Shown here piece by piece: positions 34,986-45,608 of a stretch of 64,000 bases of DNA. A program made the position numbers and the translations under genes. The notes below the pieces were generated by a model. It searched no databases. It saw only the letters and a list, made by a program, of their open reading frames with translations, and had not been told where the DNA came from. Numbering within the stretch: the first letter of the stretch is position 1; the number at the start of each line of letters is the position of its first letter. The stretch comes from Lunularia cruciata (lineage: Eukaryota > Streptophyta > Marchantiopsida > Lunulariales > Lunulariaceae), in the NCBI GenBank assembly GCA_948567375.1, contig OX419762.1:48961034-49025033 (forward strand), read 5' to 3'.

Positions 34986-37559
34986 ATGTCAAGCAATTTT
35001 CCTTCACCATTGAGGAGTCATCTTGTAGGTGATCGGGGAAAGGGAAATAGAGTTGGACTCGTGTTAGTGCGCAAGGGAGAAGTTGCGAGAGTGAAATTGA
35101 GAGAAAGTGAGAAAGTAGAAGAGATGGGAGGAGGGAAGAAGAACTCCGAATTTGCAGTGAGAAATCATGCAATTTGGAGATTAGATGTGATAGCGCGGAT
35201 CGAAGTCTTGAGCCGACTTTGGATCACCTTTCTAGCATGGAACTGGAATGTAAGTTTTCCAGGATTCATGACAGAAATCATCAAGAGAAAGTGTCTTGAT
35301 GGACCCGAGGAAGAAGGGAAGAGAGGAAATCCGGCTCGTTGGACAAAGTCGGATTGGAGACTCGTACTTGGGAAGGAGGCAGGCTCGGAGCAGGGAGCCA
35401 CGTTCTTGGAGAAAGGAGAGATAGCCCAAGAGACTCAGGAGGTGAGAGATGCCTTCTCGTCAAAAAGAACAAAGAATGGGTACAAAGTTGAGAGTTACAA
35501 GGATCCAGTGAAGAGAGGGATCGTGAGTGCTCTCATGGCAATCTTGAAGCCAAAGAGAACGACTTATGTGATGAAACACCAAGCAGTGTTCTTCCATAAG
35601 TTGTTTGCAGGAGAACCTATAAATTGGGCGAGGTGTTTTCACGAGAGAACAAGGCAGATGGTGTGGAATTTGTGGGATAAGTTGCCTCCACACTACATTG
35701 TGCCGTTTGCAGCACACTTCTACCTCGGGCTCAATTTGCTAAACTCGGTAGAGTGGACTCGGATGGTGTTGCACTTCCATCCAGATGTGCAAAAGGAAGT
35801 CAATGTTGACAAGCAGCAATACATTCTCCAAATCCAGAGCACGGACGACTACTACGCAAAGATAGGGAAGAACGTGGAGGTTGCAGTGAGTACCCCGACA
35901 AAGAAGAGGAGTCGGCAAGGAGAAGCCAAAGAAAGCAAGAAACCTCGGAAGATGCAGAGAAGTAACCCAAGGCGAGGAATGGTGGTAATTGAGTCAGAAG
36001 ATGAAGACTCAGAAGGCGAGGTCGAGCTCAAAACGGAGGACTCGGAACATGAGGAGGAACCTGAGCTGACACTACATAGCGGAGATACGAGCAGTGATAG
36101 TGAAGAAGGTGGAGAGATGACATTGGCGCCAGCGGCTGATGAATACGAAGAAGAAGTGCAAGCCGAGTTGAAAGCCGAAGACAACACAGCGCTGGAAGAC
36201 AAAGTAACTGTGCCCGAGGAAAAGAAGATCGCAATATAGCAAGGAATTCATTCGAGACGTAAGGCAAAGTGTGAAGCGGGGCCGAGTAGAGTGAAGGAAG
36301 AAGCAGAAGAAAGCTCAGGCAGTGAGGCGTCGATTCCGATACGAAGACTCCAGAGAAGAAGGCGAGTATCGGGAGAACACAAAGAGAGAAGAGAGACCAC
36401 TCCGCGGGATGAAGTAGTTGACAGTGATGGAGTGGAGTACCTACGAGAGGTAGTGTGCCCATTGTTGGTGAAGTTGGAGCACAAGAAGAAGGAGATGCAG
36501 ATGACTTGTCTAGAGGTAAAGACTGTATTGCAGGTGGTAGCAAGATTAGAAGAAGAAAACTCGGAGTTGAAGAAGAGTGTAACCCGAGGTGAGGAGGAGA
36601 GAGAAGTACTGCGAGCGGAGGCAAGAGAGAGAAGTCAGGTAATTGAAGACCTGAAGAGAGAAGTGAGCTATTGAGAGGATCTTGCGAGGAAGAGTGACAT
36701 AGCAAGAGAGAGATAGGTAGCTGAATATGAAATCTTGAAGCAGCAGTTTGCTGATTCAAGAGTAGAACTTATCCATGCTACGGCAAGGGTAGCAGCAAAG
36801 GATCAAGAACTCGATAGAGTGATGGAGAGTATGGAGGAGAAGAAGCAACTCTGGCAAAGAGAGTTGGCTACACGGTATAGAGAAGAAGAGAGATTACGAG
36901 AGTTACTTCGTAATCAGGAAGAGAAAGTTGTATAGAAGGAGAAGGAGAAGGAAACGGTGAAAGCCAAATTCGAGGTAGAGTTGGCGATGTACCAAGAGGA
37001 ATGGCTTGCAGATCGGGAACGAGAAAGGAAGACAAGATTGGAGCCATTGAAGGAGATTGTCCTCAGGGTGAACGCAGTTTTGAGTACAGAAGCTAGCGTT
37101 CGAATTGAAGAAGCGAGACTGCACGAGTTGAAGTTGCTGGTGCAAGAGACGAGGCGCAGACAAGCAAAAGACACCAAGATGAATGCCTTGTTGGTCAAAT
37201 TAAGAACTCTTGTAGATAGAAAGGTTTTAGAGGTAGAGGATAACATTTCAATTAGATTAGACTTGGTGAAAATTGAGATAGAGAAGCTTCGGAAGGATGT
37301 TAGAGCAAAACCCAAAGTAGATAACATAGGAGTCCAAATGTCTTTGGAGTTGCAATCAAAGACATTAGAGAAGAGTGGGTCAGGAGATAAGGAGTTAGCT
37401 AGATTACCCACGAGTGAAATTTCAGATCAGGAAAGAGAATTGCTAGATCTGGTAGAAGAAGTAGAGGATACAAAACCCGAGGAAAGAGTAGTAGGAAGTA
37501 AAGTTACTTCGGGTTCGGGTTTGAAAGCCGAGAAAGAAGTAGACATTGGATCGGATTAG
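34986..37559 (+). pseudogene. N-element protein: N-terminal domain, acidic linker, long coiled coil (four in-frame stops)
   Basis: A single frame of 858 codons interrupted at 36,237 (TAG), 36,672 (TGA), 36,714 (TAG) and 36,933 (TAG). N3 has sense codons (Gln, Arg, Gln, Gln) at all four places, so these are C-to-T losses in N2. Residues about 50-300: a conserved globular region with DVIARIEVLSRLWITFLAWN, GKRGNPARWTKSDWRLVLGK, FHKLFAGEPINWARCFHERT, then QMVWNLW and FAAHFYLGLNLL. Residues about 330-415: Glu/Asp/Ser-rich. From about 470 to the end: Glu/Lys/Arg/Leu heptad-rich coiled coil. No nuclease, RT or zinc motif is visible. The role is unknown; it could be a structural or gag-like protein acting in trans, or a captured host gene. 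Confidence 0.75.
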
Positions 37560-38352
37560 TAACAATTTTGAGATATGAAGAGGTAGATATGAAGAGGTGC
37601 ATTGTCATTTTGGATCTGCAGGTTAGAAGAGTTGTTGTAGAACGGTATAGTTGTTAGAACTGTCGATTGATTCACTACTTAAGATTGGCATTTGCAGTCA
37701 AATGTTGTTCAATGCTCATTATTTCTGAGAATAGATACAGCAAAGTGCTGTGAAGCAGTGCTCGTTGCTTGAGCTTGATTCCGAGTATCAACTTTGTACT
37801 TGTGTTTGTGAGTGTTTGGAGAAATTCGAAGTGCAAGTCAATGTGCTTGTTGGATGTTGGATTCCACAGCCTTGATCTTCATTCTGTGTGTTTGATCCTG
37901 AGTGAAGTGCAATTGAAGCAATGCCTTGATAGATCTGAGAGGAATTGTAGTGTTGGTAGTATTTTGCATTTGTGAGTGCAGTACGAAGTTGATGTGAAGC
38001 AATTTTGATCAAGGAAGTTGTGCTTTCAGTGGACGGGTGGAACGCAATTCTGAGGCAAAGCCGTTTTGCAATGAAGTGCCATTTTTGGGAGAGCCTGAAT
38101 CATCACAATCAAGATTGTTTGGAAAGATTTGATGGAGTTGTGATTAAGGAGTGTGAATTTGTGACAAGACTGCGAGTCAGTGCTTGTTACTCTCTTCTGG
38201 GTGTGGTTTCTACCTGAGGAACTAAAGAAGAACTCAAGAAGAATTGAAATTGTTACTTTGCTTTGTATTTGGACATTTCTGACTCGTATCTCTGCGGGAA
38301 CAAACTTTACTCACCCAATTACCGCAAAAGTGATATTTGCCAAGTTGTCACA

Positions 38353-38832
38353 GCATCACAACCAGCACAAAGGCAGTGTGAGCATTGCCACAGATTTGGT
38401 CACACTAGTGACCGGTGTTTTGACCTACACCTGGAGTTACGGAGTGGTAGGGCTGCTATGGCAGGTAGTAGAGGAGCTCCAGTTCATGGAGGACGAGGTG
38501 GTAGAGGTGGTGGTAGAGGATCTACACCTAGTAGGGGTGCAGTACCTTCCCTTACTTCTAACACAGCTATGGCTGCTCGGATTGAGCAGTTGGAGCAAAG
38601 ATTGGCTAGTATGGCTATTGCTCAGAGGAGATCAGATTTGGGTGCTGAGGCTTCCAGCTCATATGCTGGTGATAGAGATGCTTTGGACTTCATGTGCGGA
38701 GCAACACAGGTGGATGCATTTGCAGCAGTGACTAGGAGTGTAGTACGTGCTCCAAAGCCTAGAGGAGCATCAGTGGAGTTGGACCCACAGAGAGGAGAGG
38801 TTGGGAGATAGGTCAAACTCCCCCAGTCTTTC
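38353..38832 (+). pseudogene. MT-gypsy gag, second part (zinc knuckle 2, Gly-rich tail)
   Basis: Continues gag after N2. Zinc knuckle 2, CEHCHRFGHTSDRC (CX2CX4HX4C), lies at 38,377-38,418. A Gly/Arg-rich stretch follows (GGRGGRGGGRG), then a short coiled coil (RIEQLEQRLASMAIAQRR). TAG at 38,809 separates it from the protease ORF in the same frame; it may be decay (CAG to TAG) or, less likely, a read-through codon. Confidence 0.8.
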
Positions 38833-39717
38833 ATGTTATTTGAGGCATTGCAGACAACATCCATGCTTCCTAGACGTCCCAGTGCAGGTGTGGTAGGCGG
38901 TGATGGAGTACCTGATGGACTACCTACTAGTCAGCCACCTGCTACTACACAGACTGAGTCTAGCATGATGTTGGGGGCGGCTCAGCTGATTGTGCGGCAT
39001 CCTTTGTTTTTAGCCAGTGACATGTTTACATTGGGAGTTGATCCAGCCCCAGTGTTCCGGTTGGCTGCCACATTGTGCGAGAGTAGGGATGGTGCAGTTC
39101 CTACTGCTAGAGCAGAGGTGGTTGGTAGTGGAGCTGACTTGGTTGAGGAGCATGGGATCCGTTCAGCGACTAGTGGTTTATGGCAGGCAACGGCTAGACT
39201 GGAGGAGTTGCCAGTTAGACCGGCCTTTGAGAGAGCGCGGTTTACACCTGGTGTTATCCTATTGGATAACCAGAGGGGGATTTTTTGTTTGGTGGGACCT
39301 TTAGGGAAGGTCTATACGCCACAGAGAGTCTTGTTAGACTCTGGTGCGCAGCCCCTTATGTTGGGGAAGGCTGCAGTTGTTGGTCTGAAGTTACGGAAGA
39401 CCGATGTGGAAAGGTGTCCATTTCAGATCCAGACATCTCTAGGTGGTGGTTCGACACAGTCCATCACACATGGAGAGCTTGTTGTCCAGGTTCAGCCTGG
39501 TCATCCGACTGATAGCTTGGTGGTGAGAGCTCAGGCTATTGCGACGATAGTTGAGTCATATGATGTGCTAGTTGGGGGAGCAGTGTTATACTCCATGGGT
39601 TTCAGCATTGACTATTGGGAGGAGACAGCCTCTTATAGACCTGGTTGGCAGTCTGGTGAGGGACGGGTATGTCACCTACCAATATGCTTCAATAGTGGCA
39701 GTCTTGGCTCACTATAG
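38833..39717 (+). pseudogene. MT-gypsy aspartic protease region
   Basis: 294 codons, same frame as the gag tail. Catalytic motif VLLDSGAQPLMLG with the Asp codon at 39,337-39,339; flap-like GGGSTQSITHGELVVQV; and the closing hydrophobic-Gly motif YDVLVGGAVLYSMG. It fits the retropepsin fold (about 100-130 residues, active as a dimer), which processes the polyprotein. The first ~160 codons are a linker without recognised motifs. The frame ends at TAG 39,715-39,717 but stays open in the same frame into the methyltransferase region, so it was probably one polyprotein; copy 2 also has TAG at this site. Confidence 0.85.
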
Positions 39718-41055
39718 TCCAAGACCATGACAACATCAGTTTCAGCTTTTAGTGGTGCAGTTACTTGGCCTCGTGACTTGTTGGAGAGGAACGCACATGC
39801 AGAGGATACTCTAGTACCAAAAAAGATCACTCGGCTTTGGAGTATGAGTGGGATTGTTCCATCCACCTTGGATGTTCCATTGTGGAGTTCAGAGAAGGCA
39901 TTGCAGCAGCATGCAAATCAGTTGGTGCAGCAGGCTTGGAGTGGAGCCTTTGTATAATCAAGAGATGAGTGTGAGGATGAGCCTCTAGAGGCGATTGCTT
40001 TGACACCTTTGGATACCACACTCATTGCTTGGCAGTATCCAGTAGAGGAGATATGCCTATTGGAGTTGTTTGGTGGGATCAGCACCGGACTAGCTGCGGT
40101 GTTACAGGCGGGTATACGAGTACAGAGGTACTTGTATGTAGAGAGGGATGAGACTGCTAGGCGAGTCTCTCTACATCATGTGGCATACTTGGCCTATCGG
40201 TATCCAGAGTTATTACCGATGTCAGCAGTCAGAGGTTACCAGAAGGCCCTACCATGAGACATTTCCTTACTAGGGGCGCATGACCTAGAGAGACATGGGC
40301 CTATTCACTTGGTGATTTTGGGATGGCCATGTTAGGGACATACACATGCTGGTAGAGGATTGGGTCTTCAGGATCCTTGTTCTAGTGTGTTTTGGGAGAT
40401 GTTACGGATACTACGACATCTCTTGGTTCATCAATCTGTTTCTCCAGCTTACCTTCTGGAGAACATTCCTTTGTTGGGTGATTCTCGCACCAGAGTGGTG
40501 GTGAGTACACATCAGGTCCATTCTTGGATAGGACCTGTTGTATTGTTAGATGCAGCCAGAGTGGGATCACGGGCTCATTGTCTTCGTCTTTGGTGGACAA
40601 ACCTCTTACCCAGAGAGGTTCTACGTCGTGCTTATGATGGGATTCAACGACTGGACCACATTCTTGTTGATGATATCTTGGATGTTGTGCGTCAGTCTCA
40701 GACAGTGGTAGTGGCTGATAGGTCACCTATGGCAGTGGTGAACCTAGTTGGACAGCCTAGAGCTGCATTTCCTACACTCATGAGTTTCCCAAGCTCTCAT
40801 GCTTTTCGAGAGGGAGGACCTGGACTTGTTTGGGACTCACAGTTATAGCAGTTGGTGGAGCCCAATGCTGATGAGAGAGAGCGGGCGATGGGTTTTCGCA
40901 CCGGTATTACCGCTGTTCCAGTAGTGTCAGAGGCATCCAGGCATCAAGTGTTAGGTCAGGCTATGGACCTAAACTGTTTGACCTGGATTGTGAGCCTTGG
41001 CTTGGCAGAGCAACGTAGGATGCGCATGATAGGCATCACCACTCGGACACTGTGC
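39718..41055 (+). pseudogene. Cytosine-C5 DNA methyltransferase-like domain inside the gypsy polyprotein
   Basis: In frame with the protease. C5-methyltransferase motifs appear in canonical order: motif I (AdoMet binding) LLELFGGISTGL at 40,057-40,092, followed by GIRV.RYLYVERDE; motif IV HLVILGWPC with the catalytic Cys codon at 40,330-40,332; motif VI AYLLENIP with Glu at 40,459-40,461; a motif VIII-like ARVGSRAHCLRLWWTNLLP; and motifs IX/X ERERAMGF with VLGQAMDLNCLTWI (about 40,873-40,990). The FGGISTG/RYLYVE style recalls Dnmt3-type enzymes, and the order I to X excludes derivation from permuted plant DRM proteins. In-frame stops: TAA 39,955, TGA 40,255, TAG 40,333 (directly after the Cys), TAG 40,846. 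A frameshift near 41,035 leads into the RT frame. Intact, it would methylate cytosine in DNA using AdoMet. This copy cannot work as written. Confidence 0.83.
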
Positions 41056-41829
41056 CTATCGAGACGATTCAGGCACATGCTGGGGGTGATGGACCGAGTG
41101 GACATGGTATTCTTGGGACACATCCAGTAGCTACTAGGGAGAGTGGTCTACTTGGAGTCCATCCAGGTGAGCGTGGGCTACTTGGATTACACCCTTGGTC
41201 CACATGGGATGCAGCTAGAGGACATGTGGAGCTTGCAGCCAGAGTGGAGGGAGTTTTTTGCACAGAGGTTAGGACCTCTAGTGGTTGGGAGCATGACTTT
41301 ATTGCTCCCAAGGGCCCAGTGTAGCAGTCAGTCAATACGTCTTCTACTCCTACTACAGTTACAGAGGATACTTGGGAGCCAAATCTTGGACCCAAGCTTA
41401 CTGGAGAGGACAGACGGAGGGTTTGGAGGTTCTTGAGGAGTCACACAAGTTGTTTTGCCTTCAGTATGAAGGATTTGGATGCTTTGAAGGGACTTGGTAT
41501 ACGGATTGAGCTGACTAGCGACACACCAGTTTTCCGACATCTTTATCGATATAGTGATATGGAGAGGACATTGATTCAGAGCCGGAGTAGTGACCTTTTT
41601 GAGGCTGGTTTGGTGGAGATTTCACATGGAGAGTATGCATCAGCGACAGTGATGCCAACCAAGAAAGATATGCATAGCAACTATACAGATAGGCGGATGT
41701 GTGGAGATTACCGTCCTATCAACCGATAGACCAGGGCTGATCGTTATGCCATGCCTACACCAGAGGAGATTTTTTATGCAATTGGGCATGCAAAGGTCTT
41801 CAGTACTTTGGATCTTTGAGCGGGATATC
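41056..41829 (+). pseudogene. MT-gypsy linker and N-terminal reverse transcriptase (before N3)
   Basis: In frame 41,052 onward: a linker with three spaced Gly-(Ile/Leu)-Leu-Gly-x-His-Pro repeats (GILGTHP, GLLGVHP, GLLGLHP; about 41,105-41,210), stop at 41,323, then the RT start: LTSDTPVFRHLYRYSDMER, LFEAGLVEISHGEYASATVM, RMCGDYRPINR, TPEEIFYAIGHAKVFSTLDL. Stops at 41,727 (TAG) and 41,818 (TGA) are C-to-T type. N3 is inserted right after the Gly-Tyr of the D-x-x-x-GY motif, and the sequence resumes with HQLPI at 45,611. Confidence 0.88.
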
Positions 41830-44800
41830 TGTGACAACCCGGCAAATATCGCTTTTGCGGTAATCAGGTAAGTAAAGTTTGTTCCCGTAAAGATACGAGT
41901 CAGAATTGGTCAAATACAAAGCAAAGTAACAATTTCAATTCTTCTTGAGTTCGTCTTTAATCTCTCAGGTAGAAACCACACCCAAAAGAGAGTAACAAGC
42001 ACTGACTCGCAGTCTTGTCACAAAGTAACACTCCTTAATCACAACTCCATCAAATCTTTCCAAACAATCTTGATTGTGATGATTCAGGCTCTCCCAAAAA
42101 CGGCACTTCACTGCAAAACAACTTCGCCTCAGAATTGTGTTCCACTCCTCCACTGAAGGCACAACTTCCTCGATCAAAATTGCTTCACATCAACTTCACA
42201 CTGCCCTCACAAATGCAAAATACTACCAACACTCCAATTCCTCTCAGATCTGTCAAGGCATTGCTTCAATTGCACTTCACTCAGGATCAAACACACAGAA
42301 TGAAGATCAAGGCTGTGGAATCCAACATCCAACAAGCACTCTGATTTGCACTTCAAATTTCTCCAAACACTCACAAACACAATTACAAAGTTGATACTCG
42401 GAATCAAGCTCAAGCGACGAGCACTGCTTCACAGCACTTTGCTTTATCTATTCTCAGAAATAATGAACACTGAACAACATTTGACTGCGAATGCCACTCT
42501 TAAATAGTGAAGCAATCAACAATTCTAACAACTATACCGTTTCTACAACAATTGTTCTAACCTGCAGATCCAAAATGACAATGCAACCTTTCATATCTGC
42601 CCCTTGAAATCTCAAATCTGTTACCACTACGATCCGATGTCTACTTCTTCCTCGGCTTTCAAACCCAAACCCGAAGTAATCTTACTTCCTACTACTCTAT
42701 CCTCGGATTTCAGATCTTCTACTTCTTCGACCAGATCTAGCAATTCTCTTTCCTGATTTGAAATTTCACTAGTGGGTAATCTATCTAACTCCTTAACTCC
42801 TGACCCACTCTTCTCTAATGTCTCTGATGGTAACTCCAAAGACATTTGGACTCCTATATTATCTACTTCGGGTTTTGCTTTAACATCTGTCCGAAGCTTT
42901 TCTAGCTCTACTTTCACTAAGTCTAATCTAATGGAAATGTTATCCTCTACCTCCAAAACCTTCCTATCTACACAAGTTCTTAATTTTATTAACAAGGCAT
43001 TCATCTCCGTGTCCTTTGCTTGTCTTCGCCTTGTCTCCTGCACCAACAACTTCAACTCGTGCAGTCGCGCTTCTTCAATTCAAACGTTGGCTTCTATACT
43101 TAACATTGCGTTCACCCTAAGGACTATCTCCTTCAATGGCTCCAACCTTGTCTTCCGTTCTCGTTCACGATTTGCAAGCCATTCATCTCAGTACATCGCC
43201 AACTCTTCTTCAAACTCGGCTTTCACTGCTTCCTTCTCTTTCTCCTTCTGTACAACTTTCTCTTCCTGATTACGAAGTAACTTTTGTAATCTCTCTTCTT
43301 CTTTATATTGCGCAGCCAACTCTCTTTGCCAGAGTTGCTTCTTCTCCTCCATACTCTCCATCACTTGATCAAGCTCTTGATCCTTCGATGCTACCCTCGC
43401 CATAGCATAGATAAGCTCTACTCTTGAATCAGCAAACTGCTGCTTCAAGATTTTGTGCTCCGCTACCTGTCTCTCCCTTGCGATGTCACTCTTCCTTGCA
43501 AGATCCTCTCGATAGCTCACTTCTCTCTTCAGGTCTTTGATTACCTGACTTCTCTCTATTGCTTCCGCTCGTAGTACTTCTCTCCCCTCCTCACCTCGGG
43601 TTATACTCCTCTTCAACTCCGAGTTCTCCTCTTCTAATCTTGCTACTACTTGCAATACAGTCTTTACCTCTGGACGAGTCGACTGCATCTCCTTCTTCTT
43701 CTGCTCCAACTTCACCAACAGCGGGCACACTACCTCTCACAGGTACTCTACTCCCTCACTGGCAACTTCTTCCTCCCACGGAGTAGTTTCTCTTTTCTCC
43801 TCGTGTTCTCCTGATACGCGCCTTCTTCTCTAAAATCTTTGTATCGGGATTGATGCCTCACTGCCTGAGCTTCCTTCAACTTCTTCCTTCACTCTACTCA
43901 GCCCTGCCTCACACTTCGCCTTACGTCTCGAGCGAACTCCTTGCTGTATTGTGATCTTCTTCTCCTCGGGCACCGGTACTTTGTCTTCCAGTGCCGCATT
44001 GTCTTCGGCTTCTACTTTGGCTTGCACTTCTTCTTCGTATTCTTCAGCCGCTGGTGCCGAGGTCATTTCTCCATCGTCTTCACTGTCACTGCTCGTATCT
44101 CCGCTCTGCAGTGTCAACTCAGGTTCCTCCTCATGTTCCGAGTCCTCCGTCTTGAGCTCGGCCTCGCCTTCTGAGTCTTCATCTTCTGACTCAATCACCA
44201 CCATTCCTCGCCTTGGGTTATTTTTCTGCATCTTCTAAGGTTTCTTGTTTTCTTTGGCTTCTGCTTGCCGAGTTCTCTTCTTCGTCGGGGTACTTACTAC
44301 GACCTCCATGTTTTTCCCTATCTTTGCATAGTAGTCGTCCGTGCTCCGGATTTGGAGAAGGTATTGCTGCTCCTCGACATCGACTTCCTTTTGCACATCC
44401 GGATGGAAGTGTGACACCATCCGATTTTGCTCCGCCGAGGTCAGCAAATTGAGCCCGAGGTAGAAATGCACCACAAATGGCACAATGTAATGTGGAGGCG
44501 ACTTATCCCGCAGATTCCACACCATCTGCCTTGTTCTCTCGTGAAAACACCTTGCCCAATTAATTGGTTCTCCTGCAAACAATTTGTGAAAGAACACCGC
44601 TTGGTGTTTCATCACATATGTTGTTCTCTCCGGCTTCAGGATTGCCATCAAAGCACTCACAATTCCTCTCTTGACAGGGTCTTTGTAACTTTCTACCTTG
44701 TACCCATTCTTTGTTCTCTTCAACGAGAAGGCATCTCTCACCTCCTGCGTTTCTTGGGCTATCTCTCCCTTCCCCAAGAACGTGGCTCCCTACTCCAAGC

Positions 44801-45608
44801 CCGCCTCCTTCTCGAGTACGAGTCTCCAATCTGACTCTGTCCAGCGAGCCGGATTTCCTCTCTTCCCTTCTTCCTCAGGACCATCGAGACACTTACTCTC
44901 AATGATTTATGTCATGAATCCTGGAAAACTTACATTCCAGTTCTATGCCAGAAAGGTGATCCAAAGTCGGCTCAAGACTTTGATCCTCGCTCCTACATCT
45001 AATCTCCGAATTGCATGATTTCTCACAGCAAATTCAGAGTTCTTCTTCCCTCCTCCCATCTCTTCTGCTTTCTCAGTCTCTTGATTTCTCTCTCGCTACT
45101 TCTCCCTTGTGCACTAATACGAGTCCAACTCTATTTCCCTTTCCCTGATCACCTGCAAGACAACTCCTCAACGGCGAAGGAAAATTGCTCGACATTTTGT
45201 CGTTGCAGTTTTGATTTTTATAGAATTGCACTTCTTCGTCTTCCGTCGCTTTGAGTTTCTACCAAGAAATCACACCTCCGGCATGCACTTGTCACTGTCA
45301 ATCAACCTTCGCACGTATGAGCCGCCAGTTTTGAAACGGCCCCTTCTTGAATTTCTTGCCCCGATGAAAGGTTGTTAGACTGTCTTTGCCTCGGGTTGAG
45401 CTCCCCCCGATCCAAAGACAATTTACTTCGTATTGTATGCTGACAGGGCATTTCCAAGTACTTTGCCTTATGACCCGAAGTCACTTTACTTTGGGTTTCA
45501 TCCCAAAGACTCTTTTCTTTGCCTTCTTTGGCCATACAGGCGCAACCCATTTTCTCTATACACTTCTTCTCCTTTATTTTGAAAAAAACAAAAAATGTGG
45601 GCACCACA
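41830..45608 (-). mobile_element. N-family element, copy N3 (3,779 bp)
   Basis: The plus strand reads TGTGACAACCCGG...GGGCACCACA, the exact reverse of N2's ends. Flanked by the 5-bp duplication ATATC (41,825-41,829 and 45,609-45,613). Excision of element plus one ATATC restores the RT reading frame (3,784 bp moves frame 0 to frame 1, as seen). N3 is nearly identical to N2 apart from indels and different nonsense sites, so both belong to a recently active family. Confidence 0.93.
42627..45195 (-). pseudogene. N-element coiled-coil protein in N3
   Basis: Counterpart of 34,986-37,559. Fragments on the minus strand: 44,777-44,235 (globular region with CFHERTRQMVWNL), 44,231-43,830 (acidic Ser/Glu linker), 43,730-43,188 (coiled coil), 43,055-42,627 (coiled-coil end to a stop at 42,629). 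Frameshifts and stops (for example near 44,232 and 43,187) interrupt it at places where N2 is open, and it is open where N2 has stops. The two copies therefore lost function independently. Confidence 0.75.

Larger units (their letters stand above)
34576..38352 (+). mobile_element. N-family element, copy N2 (3,777 bp)
   Basis: Begins TGTGGTGCCCACA (itself an inverted repeat TGTGG-TGC-CCACA) and ends CCAAGTTGTCACA. Flanked by the exact 5-bp duplication GCATC (34,571-34,575 and 38,353-38,357). Removing the element and one GCATC rejoins the MT-gypsy gag in frame between two zinc knuckles, which proves the borders. It has a 5' region with TATAAAAA at 34,959-34,966, one long ORF (34,986-37,559) and a ~790-bp 3' region. 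I found no direct terminal repeats within the element. N2 and N3 are very similar, so both insertions are recent. Confidence 0.93.

Noticed and set aside
34986-37559. Treating the coiled-coil ORFs as a host gene family
   Set aside because: Each copy lies within a 3.7-kb unit with fixed ends and a 5-bp target duplication, inside other elements. They are element-borne.
34576-38352. Calling N a Helitron, hAT or Mutator element
   Set aside because: Helitrons do not duplicate the target and end in CTRR; hAT and Mutator make 8- and 9-bp duplications with terminal inverted repeats. N has 5-bp duplications and TG...CA ends without long inverted repeats.
40000-40257. Assigning the methyltransferase to the plant DRM family
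   Set aside because: DRM enzymes have a permuted motif order (VI-X before I-V). Here motif I precedes IV, VI and IX/X.
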